60,000 bases of DNA from Strigamia acuminata (Eukaryota > Arthropoda > Chilopoda > Geophilomorpha > Linotaeniidae). How positions within the stretch are numbered: the first letter of the stretch is position 1; every line of letters begins with the position of its first letter. Below are positions 58,201 to 60,000 of the stretch, in pieces. Position numbers and translations under genes: made by a program. The notes below the pieces were generated by a model, which ran no database searches, had not been told where the DNA came from, and saw nothing but the letters and a program-made list of their open reading frames with translations. The DNA is taken from positions 29,871,118 to 29,931,117 of the forward strand of contig OX442314.1 in the NCBI GenBank assembly GCA_949358305.1, given 5' to 3'.

Positions 58201-60000
58201 TCTCTTTCTATATTATTTTAATAGTTCCACCGCCACCTGCCAACCTCACTCTCTATGGGAAAACATGGACTTCAATTTCTTTTCTCTGGGCACCACCTTA
58301 CCCGCCACATGGCGAACCGGAGTTCTTTCACGTTTTTATAGATCCGTGTCCGGGTTTTTTGAATCCTCCGTGCGATGCCCGTGTTGGTACTCAAACATCT
58401 CTGTGTTCTCACCCGTTAAGGCGAGGATTACATTGTTTCACATGGAGTAATCTGACACCTAACATGACATACAGTTTATGGGTATTTTTTTGTATTTTGT
58501 TTAGCAATGAGGTGGGTTTAATTCGACGCTTGTGATTTTTAGGTGACGGCTAAAAACACCGATGTGAAGACTTTGAGCGATCCGAGCGAACATCTTTCCA
58601 TCGAAACGGTTGAAAACAGTGAGTAAGTTATTTCGCAATTTCGAAAACATGTATGAAAGAAAATGGCAAAGTCTGCTGCCAGGGGAAAATAAAAACGACA
58701 TTCTAACCTAACCTAACCTAAACAGGTCCTAATACCTTGTTACCAACAAAAAGTTTGGGCTAGCCTGAAGTTTACATTTAGTTCTGGACGATTTAGCCTA
58801 CGAAATTATTTGGCTAATACGTTCGCACCAAGAATAAAAAATTCACATATCTAGGCTAGCACGCAGCCAATAGACAGTTATTTACGTGAGTATTCGGACG
58901 GACGACACATGGTCAGGGGAGGGCCACGATGAAAACAACCTCCAAAATACACAATAGACACAAGATTTAGTTTGTATTACTTTATTGATATCTAGGGGTA
59001 TGATTTAGGTGTCCCACAGTGTATTTCCAATCAGCCACGCCGATTAGTTGGGCTGCTAACTTAGCAGTCGAAATGCGACCGTTTGCCTTGTTGGCTAATC
59101 AACAACTACTGGGCCGCTCCGGGGCCCACCCACTTTTGGGTCCCGATTGGTAGATCTAGGGCTGGCAACTCCACCTGGTTGCGGAGGATTGCAATCGGCA
59201 GACGAGAGGTGCAGGAGCTGCACCAAGTTATTAGATATTAAAATCACGCTATAATAGTTAGCAATTTGTTGTTATTGTCTCTGAGTGTTTAATTTTTTTA
59301 ATGCTCACACAATTTCCAACATCTTGATACTCTGATTTCTTAATTTTCTTCTAGTTCCTGGTCCACCTTTATACATTCGCTATAAAAACATCGATTTGGA
59401 GACACTCTGGATCAGATGGGGCGCTCCTTTAATATCAGAGGGCGCAATTTTACATTATAGGGTAAAGTTTGAAATTTATTGTGAAATTCAGTTCTGTATT
59501 TCATAATTAAATATTCATTTCTGGTTATTAAAACAGGTGAATTACACTGTGATGGAAGTCATTTCCAATGACAGTCATGTCGAGTTTAGGCAGAGCCTTC
59601 AAATGTCTAGCGACAAACATGATTTGCGATTACGCAACTTGATACCGGAAATGAGATATAAAATATCAGTTGAAGCACACACGAGTGCTGGTTATGGCGA
59701 AGCAGTGTGGATAGAAGCTGTGACACAACTGCCACGCAGAACATCCGGTTCGTTGAACACAGATGCCAGTGATCAGCAATATACAAACTCAAGTAATCGG
59801 TTTTTGAAAAGTAAATTTCATTTTGTTTAAATCAATTAAGTTTTAATTAATAAATGATTTTTTTTTTCTTCTTTTTTTAATTTTTCTTTTGTTTTGGAAT
59901 TAAAAATAGATGATAATCCTTATCATTTCCACGGCTATCCTGACGATAAACTTGATGAAAATGGGGAGGATCAAGAGTTTGGACATATCACTGAAAAAGG
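12836..60000 (+). CDS. Large split gene: LCCL-Ig-Ig-EGF(x3)-FN3(x6) cell-surface receptor-like protein (5' and 3' incomplete)
   Basis: Whole-gene entry; exons are listed separately. Twenty-two exons give about 1,136 residues and all splice phases agree. Approximate residues within the window: 1-28 Cys/Trp-containing segment, 29-118 LCCL, 119-215 Ig1, 216-302 Ig2, 302-442 three EGF-like modules, 442-1106 six FN3 domains, then an acidic polar segment. Extracellular EGF and FN3 modules imply a secreted or single-pass membrane protein; no transmembrane helix has appeared by the right edge. The order Ig, EGF x3, FN3 matches the vertebrate Tie receptor ectodomain in part, but Tie has no LCCL domain and has a third Ig plus three FN3. 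A Tie-like tyrosine kinase is therefore one reading; a receptor phosphatase or non-enzymatic adhesion protein also fits. No start codon or signal peptide was found upstream in the window with the required phase-1 junction, so the first coding exon is missing or unrecognised. Confidence 0.85.
13138..13471 (+). repeat. Dispersed repeat K, copy 2
   Basis: Collinear with 9630-10003, same strand, from actagaatactataagg to cgcttttcgaccaatgacg. Small deletions in the AT-rich middle distinguish it from copy 1. Confidence 0.8.
14186..14615. repeat. Inverted repeat element with 65-bp arms
   Basis: 14186-14250 and 14551-14615 are reverse complements (tatactcgagttgcactcaa, ccattggtcgagccagttta). The sequence next to the left arm, tagtgatccggaaaagtaga, recurs at 35597 (one change), where another weaker inverted pair lies. 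This suggests a dispersed MITE family. Confidence 0.75.
16664..16737 (+). ncRNA. tRNA-derived Pol III promoter in palindrome left arm
   Basis: Box A-like tggttcagtggttaaggc (16671-16688) and box B ggttcaaatcc (16714-16724) are spaced as in a tRNA gene. The T arm folds perfectly (acagg/cctgt around ttcaaat). The anticodon arm does not fold with a 7-base loop, so this is a tRNA-derived SINE-type promoter and not a working tRNA gene. Confidence 0.6.
16907..16980 (-). ncRNA. tRNA-derived Pol III promoter in palindrome right arm
   Basis: Reverse-complement copy of the left-arm segment, with box B at ggatttgaacc (16919-16929) and box A at gccttaaccactgaacca. The two promoters point toward each other across the centre. 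Confidence 0.6.
18330..18376. repeat. Tandem GATATTGACAC (11 bp x 4) in a decayed element
   Basis: Four direct 11-bp units. They lie in a stretch rich in tatcggccgatattcggttg-type motifs (to about 18530), probably a DNA transposon remnant, but clear ends were not found. Confidence 0.55.
20577..20635 (+). repeat. Fragment of dispersed repeat H
   Basis: gctgatggtgttctacaagt through ttggaagtttaaaagttaga matches the core of the longer copies at 34487 and 39113. Confidence 0.5.
20773..20902 (+). pseudogene. Ty1/copia reverse transcriptase relic
   Basis: It reads [19 protein letters not shown], then a stop, then [12 protein letters not shown], then a stop. This is the copia RT block V-D-V-K-x-A-(F/Y)-L-x-x-x-L-x-x-x-I-Y-M followed, after a deletion, by the L-x-x-S-L-Y-G-L-x-x block. 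The catalytic YVDD region is not present. Clearly dead. Confidence 0.72.
21157..21558. mobile_element. MITE family C (402 bp)
   Basis: The ends are aggtgcgttcaatct and the inverse agattgaacgcacct; inner gatttcnngattt motifs are also inverted. If the terminal repeat starts at ggtgcg, TA lies on both sides. A related end, ggtgcgtttaattt, bounds the element at 47629. Confidence 0.8.
21559..22090. mobile_element. MITE family E with self-palindromic ends
   Basis: The terminal repeats start agtgagtttgcggttgccaa and run about 60 bp (right copy 22022-22087, inverted). Each terminal repeat itself ends in a hairpin (ataattatgag / ctcataattat). The 3-bp att flanks both ends. It abuts family C directly on its left. 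Confidence 0.82.
23746..24223. mobile_element. MITE family B-related (478 bp)
   Basis: The ends are taaagcttagtactcataag and the inverse cttatgagtactaagcttta, 19-20 bp and perfect. The motif (g/t)agtactcata is shared with the elements at 27839 and 44393. Confidence 0.82.
24866..24932 (+). CDS. Exon b: LCCL domain, N-terminal part
   Basis: Acceptor is tatttacag|G and donor is TAT|gtaagt. It reads IECTETC, then a short linker, then IWGTEVYSY. This is the opening of an LCCL domain: two Cys, then the G-T-x-x-Y motif. It joins in phase 0 to the next exon, which begins [12 protein letters not shown], so the LCCL signature runs across the 14.9-kb intron without a break. Confidence 0.85.
25198..25887. 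mobile_element. MITE family A, copy 2, interrupted
   Basis: The ends agccaggttcacacttgtgt and the inverse, to acctagctt, match the 406-bp copy at 8546. Internal sequence aligns through gaaacaattgatgttgcgtc. A 256-bp hAT-like element is inserted at 25229. Confidence 0.85.
25229..25484. mobile_element. hAT-type MITE nested in MITE A
   Basis: The ends caggggtcagcaacct and the inverse of caggggtcggcaacct are typical of hAT non-autonomous elements. Flanking 8-mers are cactacac (left) and cactagac (right), an 8-bp target duplication with one change, as expected for hAT. Confidence 0.85.
27839..28461. mobile_element. MITE family B, copy 1 (623 bp)
   Basis: The ends are aagcctagtactcata and the inverse tatgaatactaggctt. 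Interior includes ccattccgtccttggaatgg and agactctgaat motifs. A minus-strand frame (28149-28346) with the short segment [15 protein letters not shown] is shared with copy 2 and may be a remnant of the parental element's protein. Confidence 0.8.
29501..31146. mobile_element. Tc1-like transposon with 255-bp terminal inverted repeats
   Basis: The outer ends caagtgagaagcataagttt and the exact inverse are flanked by TA (29499-29500, 31147-31148). The inverted repeats (29501-29756, 30892-31146) differ at only about ten positions. Each has inner and outer copies of gcataagttt(g/a)gaaac, the IR/DR arrangement. Length 1,646 bp, full size for Tc1. Confidence 0.93.
29799..30802 (-). pseudogene. Tc1-like transposase, inactivated
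   Basis: The N-terminal HTH part ([20 protein letters not shown], then KKRPGRPQ) lies at 30784-30593. The catalytic part lies from 30466: first Asp in VVFSDESKF, second in IFQQDG, then [10 protein letters not shown]. The third catalytic residue is gone: after PDLN the sequence goes directly to VWNKMK, where relatives have a P-I-E-N stretch, implying a 12-base deletion. There are also a stop soon after the start codon, a stop at 30593, and a frameshift near 29945-29955. The C-terminus ([17 protein letters not shown]) ends in another frame at 29799. Confidence 0.9.
31510..32205. repeat. Minisatellite, ~40-42-bp unit, about 16 copies
   Basis: The unit contains ttataaaattttgtccattt then ttggaaaaatttcaaaa. 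Copies vary at the centre (ttttcgac versus tttaggaaaag). AT content is very high. It ends about 340 bp upstream of the nested gene's ATG. Confidence 0.88.
32547..32613 (+). CDS. Nested small secreted-protein gene, exon 1 (signal peptide)
   Basis: ATG at 32547 opens [20 protein letters not shown], a textbook secretion signal: hydrophobic core [11 protein letters not shown] with likely cleavage near YSS. Donor is TTCAG|gtaact, phase 1. The gene lies entirely inside the intron 24933-39854 of the LCCL receptor gene, same strand. An AT-rich sequence near 32482-32490 may act as a TATA-like element, but I cannot confirm it. Confidence 0.72.
32670..33214 (+). CDS. Nested small secreted-protein gene, exon 2 (Cys-rich core and Pro/Glu/Val tail)
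   Basis: The acceptor at tctgaatag|GA keeps the phase from exon 1 and leaves an open frame to TAA at 33212-33214, giving 203 residues in total. The firm part reads [13 protein letters not shown], then [17 protein letters not shown], then a long tail of P-E-V-V-E-P-E-P repeats. In this one-intron model there are eight Cys after the signal (C-x7-C-x11-C-x7-C-x5-CC-x14-CC). The stretch 32690-32782 is strongly pyrimidine-rich and could instead be a second 93-bp intron (gtaatt to ggcaag), leaving five Cys; both keep frame. The Cys spacing is not a clean match to WAP or knottin families, and I do not assign a function. Confidence 0.65.
33233..33262 (+). terminator. Polyadenylation signals of the nested secreted-protein gene
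   Basis: Two AATAAA hexamers (33233-33238 and 33257-33262) follow the TAA by 18 and 42 bases. A T/GT-rich downstream element (33263-33305) follows. This supports 33214 as the true end of the coding region and a separate transcript inside the host intron. Confidence 0.65.
34485..34705 (+). repeat. Dispersed repeat H, copy 1
   Basis: gcggatagtactaatttgat through gatgcaattgctcaggaaat. Collinear with 39113-39330 over about 215 bp with scattered changes. Confidence 0.8.
35497..35765. repeat. Weak inverted repeat related to the 14.2-kb element
   Basis: Left: tctcccattggtttagtctc then gttactatactctg. Right, inverted: cagagtatag and gagactcgaccaatgg. The tagtgatacggaaaagtaga motif inside matches 14256. 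Confidence 0.5.
38709..39330. repeat. Repeat H as an inverted pair
   Basis: A minus-strand copy (38723-38857) faces a plus-strand copy (39086-39330). Arms of about 130 bp share agtactaattt, atggtgctctacaactttgt and agttagcaagtgaatgacct. The plus copy continues further and matches 34485-34705. This suggests a foldback element whose arms are repeat H. Confidence 0.75.
39855..39997 (+). CDS. Exon c: LCCL domain, core
   Basis: It starts [17 protein letters not shown], matching the LCCL consensus S-x-I-C-x-A-A-x-H-x-G. It ends in a Y-x-G-S-x-x-N-x-I-x-S motif ([12 protein letters not shown]), also diagnostic. Acceptor is ttttcag|GAT and donor is GAGAG|gtacgt. LCCL domains occur in cochlin, Limulus factor C and DCBLD proteins, usually in secreted or extracellular contexts. 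Confidence 0.92.
40214..40284. repeat. (TAA)n microsatellite
   Basis: About 23 trinucleotide units with one g interruption at 40261, in the intron between exons c and d. Confidence 0.95.
40492..40550 (+). CDS. Exon d: LCCL domain, C-terminal strand
   Basis: It reads [16 protein letters not shown] after the split Ser codon. It supplies the last LCCL cysteine. Acceptor is atttccag|T and donor is GCAG|gtaatc. It leaves phase 1, the phase shared by nearly all later domain borders in this gene. Confidence 0.85.
41062..41226 (+). CDS. Exon e: Ig-like domain 1, first half
   Basis: Acceptor is tttttgcag|AG and donor is GAAG|gtgaga. Key pieces are AIIECHQD and [10 protein letters not shown] (the L-x-C B-strand), then LLWKSM (the Ig core Trp). 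Phase 1 in and out. It pairs with exon f to complete an Ig domain. Confidence 0.85.
41341..41466 (+). CDS. Exon f: Ig-like domain 1, second half
   Basis: It contains [13 protein letters not shown], the Y-x-C motif of an Ig F-strand with its conserved Cys, and ends in the beta strand SQVLTVLMR. Acceptor is acacacag|TT and donor is GATG|gtagga. Phase 1 in and out. Confidence 0.85.
41541..41801 (+). CDS. Exon g: Ig-like domain 2 (no canonical cysteines)
   Basis: A whole Ig-like domain in one exon, phase 1 to phase 1. It has the core Trp (VIQWYKDGD), the pattern [20 protein letters not shown] and a closing LLRLIV strand. The B-strand Cys position is Ser (NVILSVST) and the F-strand Y-x-C position is Y-S-I, so both cysteines of the usual disulfide are absent. 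Confidence 0.85.
41802..43660 (+). other. Intron between Ig2 and EGF1 (1.9 kb)
   Basis: No gene seen. A degenerate run of ttaggtgtttggaatttg / gacgtgt motifs lies at 41940-42190. Positions 42204-42260 repeat the 6010-6080 segment in inverse. Confidence 0.6.
43661..43792 (+). CDS. Exon h: EGF-like module 1
   Basis: It begins [18 protein letters not shown] and ends [16 protein letters not shown], a laminin/Tie-type EGF pattern with C-x-C and the G-F-x-G-x-x-C ending. Acceptor is atttttcag|CC. The donor is T|gtttgt, a weaker site, but the phase-1 junction fits exon i. Confidence 0.88.
43870..44019 (+). CDS. Exon i: EGF-like module 2
   Basis: It begins [16 protein letters not shown] and ends [15 protein letters not shown]. 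The pattern repeats that of module 1 (C-x4-5-F-G-x-x-C-x-x-x-C). It lies only 77 bp after exon h. Phase 1 to phase 1; donor is T|gtgagt. Confidence 0.88.
44393..45385. mobile_element. MITE family B, copy 2, interrupted
   Basis: Ends near aaagcctac-ggtagtacttata and atgagtactaggctt. Interior matches 27839-28461 on both sides of a 377-bp insertion. It retains a longer minus-strand frame (44959-45270) containing [15 protein letters not shown], absent from copy 1, so it is closer to the parental element. Confidence 0.8.
44441..44817. mobile_element. MITE family D nested in MITE B (377 bp)
   Basis: The ends aggttggttcacacttg and the perfect inverse caagtgtgaaccaacct; interior has acgtaa/ttacgt-rich segments. 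The terminal ggttcacactt is shared with family A, so A and D probably belong to one superfamily. Confidence 0.85.
46716..46890. repeat. Tandem repeat, 39-bp unit, about 4.5 copies
   Basis: The unit is acttaaaattaaatttttta followed by ggataaattaaactttttc. The middle copies are nearly identical. Confidence 0.88.
47287..47424 (+). CDS. Exon j: EGF-like module 3
   Basis: It begins [17 protein letters not shown] and ends [13 protein letters not shown]. Acceptor is tttttctag|AT and donor is ATAA|gttagt. It is the third successive module of the same type, the number found in Tie receptors. The preceding 3.3-kb intron holds nested MITEs. Confidence 0.88.
   Translation: MANQGIMVQVAIRCAEAVQADHPATGFQACVREDASQDGKDLVVQ
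47478..47611 (+). CDS. Exon k: FN3 domain 1, first half
   Basis: It reads [18 protein letters not shown], then the FN3 core W (AWVAWDP), and ends [10 protein letters not shown], the Y-x-(V/I)-x-Y-R strand. Phase 1 in, phase 0 out (AGA|gtaagt). The 53-bp intron before it is among the shortest in the gene. Confidence 0.88.
47711..47890 (+). pseudogene. Mariner-like transposon 5' fragment
   Basis: The end gggtgtcccaaaattaacgc is followed by an ATG at 47825 opening [12 protein letters not shown], the start typical of transposases with an HTH of the MERYT type. It hits a stop after 22 codons, and the rest is missing. Confidence 0.5.
47907..48430. mobile_element. MITE with 'actacgtttacatgca' ends (524 bp)
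   Basis: The ends tactacgtttacatgcac and the inverse gtgcatgtaaacgtagta extend to about 32 bp with few mismatches (aatatttcgagtg versus aataattcgagtg). A GC-rich block (47983-48110) inside looks like a separate insertion; it ends in aataaaggccaaccaaccaa, like the 3' tail of a retroposon. Confidence 0.8.
48793..48979 (+). CDS. Exon l: FN3 domain 1, second half
   Basis: It contains DWKQESFPG and the FN3 motif [20 protein letters not shown] (L-x-P-x-x-x-Y-x-x-R-V). Acceptor is ttacatag|GAA and donor is GAAA|gtatgt, phase 1 out. Confidence 0.88.
49049..49119 (+). CDS. Exon m: FN3 domain 2, first part
   Basis: A short exon reading [13 protein letters not shown], then HQLVINWK, the A-B strand region with the core Trp. 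Phase 1 in, phase 0 out (AAA|gtaagt). Confidence 0.8.
49233..49452 (+). CDS. Exon n: FN3 domain 2, remainder
   Basis: It contains [19 protein letters not shown] and [15 protein letters not shown], standard FN3 C-strand and F/G-strand motifs. I chose the acceptor at gtaaccag|GTT because it keeps phase 0; the AG at 49217-49218 would break the frame. Confidence 0.82.
49453..51210 (+). other. Intron between FN3-2 and FN3-3 (1.76 kb)
   Basis: It begins with a tandem repeat (49489-49748), then gattt-rich low-complexity sequence to about 50060. The remainder holds no gene I recognise. Confidence 0.6.
49489..49748. repeat. Tandem repeat, ~27-30-bp unit, about 9 copies
   Basis: The unit is aaaatctcgtaaaatctcgc followed by (g/t)cattgttg. 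It starts 37 bp after the exon n donor, so the open frame read from exon n continues into it only by chance. Confidence 0.88.
51211..51540 (+). CDS. Exon o: FN3 domain 3 (single exon)
   Basis: A complete FN3 in one exon. It starts [20 protein letters not shown], then [18 protein letters not shown], and later the motif [17 protein letters not shown]. Phase 1 to phase 1. It is the only FN3 here without an internal intron. Confidence 0.9.
52205..52430. repeat. Degenerate ~31-33-bp tandem repeat
   Basis: Seven or so diverged units of the form cggtttattttattgctaaa / acggnncattttattgccaaa. The frame at 52283-52558 is a by-product of this repeat. Confidence 0.6.
52594..52636. repeat. (CCCCCA)n microsatellite
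   Basis: About seven units of CCCCCA. The minus strand is (TGGGGG)n, able to form a G-quadruplex, within an intron whose transcript would carry the C-rich strand. Confidence 0.9.
53230..53470. mobile_element. Small MITE (~241 bp) with imperfect ends
   Basis: The left end accgtattttaccgattaag and the inverted right end ttttaatcgataaaatacg match with a few changes and extend into gagtcgcc / ggctctta. No coding content. Confidence 0.65.
54359..54548 (+). CDS. Exon p: FN3 domain 4, first half
   Basis: It reads [18 protein letters not shown], then [18 protein letters not shown]. Acceptor is tctttatag|TT and donor is ACAAG|gtaaaa, leaving phase 2. The following intron contains the 2.47-kb minisatellite. 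Confidence 0.85.
54549..57212 (+). other. Intron inside FN3-4 (2.66 kb), nearly all satellite
   Basis: Only about 80 bp at the start and 113 bp at the end are outside the minisatellite. The acceptor is a good pyrimidine tract, aatttttttt-ag. Confidence 0.8.
54630..57099. repeat. 2.47-kb minisatellite of 31-bp and 36-bp units
   Basis: About 70 units share ttttgttcaatttagacatt. The 31-bp unit ends ttttagtcg or ttttactcg; the 36-bp unit has an extra ttatt (ttattttattttagttg). Runs of 36-bp units are bracketed by 31-bp units. A marker variant, gacaattatttta, starts blocks at 55287, 55781 and 56569, giving spacings of 494 and 782-788 bp. The long open frames here exist only because 36 is divisible by three. 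Confidence 0.95.
57213..57358 (+). CDS. Exon q: FN3 domain 4, second half
   Basis: It contains [19 protein letters not shown], the L-x-P-x-x-x-Y FN3 motif, and ends NITARTKAS. Acceptor is tttttttag|T; it begins in phase 2 and leaves phase 1. It lies just downstream of the minisatellite end at 57099. Confidence 0.85.
57359..58224 (+). other. Intron between FN3-4 and FN3-5 (0.87 kb)
   Basis: No gene seen. A pogo-type end fragment, cgaacctcgttataacgaat, lies at 57864-57900 without a partner. Confidence 0.6.
58225..58481 (+). CDS. Exon r: FN3 domain 5, first part, with Cys-containing insert
   Basis: It reads [19 protein letters not shown], then [19 protein letters not shown], and ends [11 protein letters not shown]. 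Between the C and F strands it carries five extra cysteines ([25 protein letters not shown] region), unusual for FN3. Donor is TGG|gtattt, phase 0. Confidence 0.85.
58543..58618 (+). CDS. Exon s: FN3 domain 5, end
   Basis: It reads [19 protein letters not shown] and completes the G strand. Acceptor is gatttttag|GTG and donor is AACA|gtgagt. Only 61 bp of intron separates it from exon r. Confidence 0.82.
58619..59354 (+). other. Intron between FN3-5 and FN3-6 (0.74 kb)
   Basis: A short (CCTAA)4 tract at 58705-58723 and a GC-richer block at 59025-59220 (ccgctccggggcccaccc) are present. No gene recognised. Confidence 0.6.
59355..59461 (+). CDS. Exon t: FN3 domain 6, first half
   Basis: It reads [19 protein letters not shown], then [16 protein letters not shown]. 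Typical FN3 start (P-x-x-P), core Trp and Y-x-V/Y strand. Phase 1 in, phase 0 out (AGG|gtaaag). Confidence 0.86.
59537..59810 (+). CDS. Exon u: FN3 domain 6, second half, plus linker
   Basis: It contains [20 protein letters not shown] and SAGYGEAVW, the strongest FN3 F/G motif in the gene. A Ser/Thr/Asn-rich linker follows ([18 protein letters not shown]). Donor is TTGAAAA|gtaaat, phase 1. Confidence 0.86.
59910..60000 (+). CDS. Exon v: acidic polar segment (runs off window)
   Basis: It begins [20 protein letters not shown] and continues acidic to the last base. Acceptor is taaaaatag|AT, phase 1. No hydrophobic stretch is seen, so this is probably the membrane-proximal stalk if the protein is membrane bound. 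Confidence 0.7.
   Translation, partial: MIILIISTAILTINLMKMGRIKSLDISLKK

Overview
The window is eukaryotic, AT-rich, and very likely from an arthropod. Coding sequence comes as short exons with GT/AG borders separated by introns of up to 15 kb. Introns are packed with DNA transposon relics. A (CCTAA)n/(TTAGG)n tract near 2.4 kb matches the usual arthropod telomere repeat. The species cannot be named from the sequence.

One large split gene on the + strand dominates. I traced 22 consecutive coding exons from 12836 to the right edge, about 3.4 kb of coding sequence or about 1,136 residues. Every junction keeps the reading frame. Domain order is a short Cys/Trp-containing segment, an LCCL domain (three exons at 24866, 39855 and 40492), two Ig-like domains (41062-41801), three EGF-like modules (43661-47424), six fibronectin type III domains (47478-59810), and a polar acidic segment that runs off the window. 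The Ig-EGF(x3)-FN3 order recalls Tie/angiopoietin receptor ectodomains, but an LCCL domain is added at the N-terminus and there are six FN3 domains. The start codon, signal peptide, transmembrane segment and any kinase or phosphatase domain are not visible, so the enzymatic class is open.

A second, small gene lies inside the 14.9-kb LCCL intron on the same strand (32547-33214). It encodes a secreted peptide of up to 203 residues: signal peptide, cysteine-rich core, and a Pro/Glu/Val-repeat tail, followed by two AATAAA signals.

The rest is repeat-rich intron and upstream sequence. It includes a Tc1-like element with 255-bp terminal repeats, TA target duplications and a broken transposase (29501-31146). 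A pogo/Tigger-like element keeps a DNA-binding-domain fragment (10094-10661), and there is a Ty1/copia reverse transcriptase relic (20773-20902). A 1.03-kb palindrome carries a tRNA-like Pol III promoter in each arm (16308-17335). Several MITE families are present, some nested: a hAT-like element inside another MITE at 25.2 kb, and two MITEs nested at 44.4 kb. Satellites include a 2.47-kb array of 31/36-bp units with higher-order structure (54630-57099). Positions 1-280 are CpG-richer with a TATA-like box and a donor site, and might hold a first exon, but this is weak.
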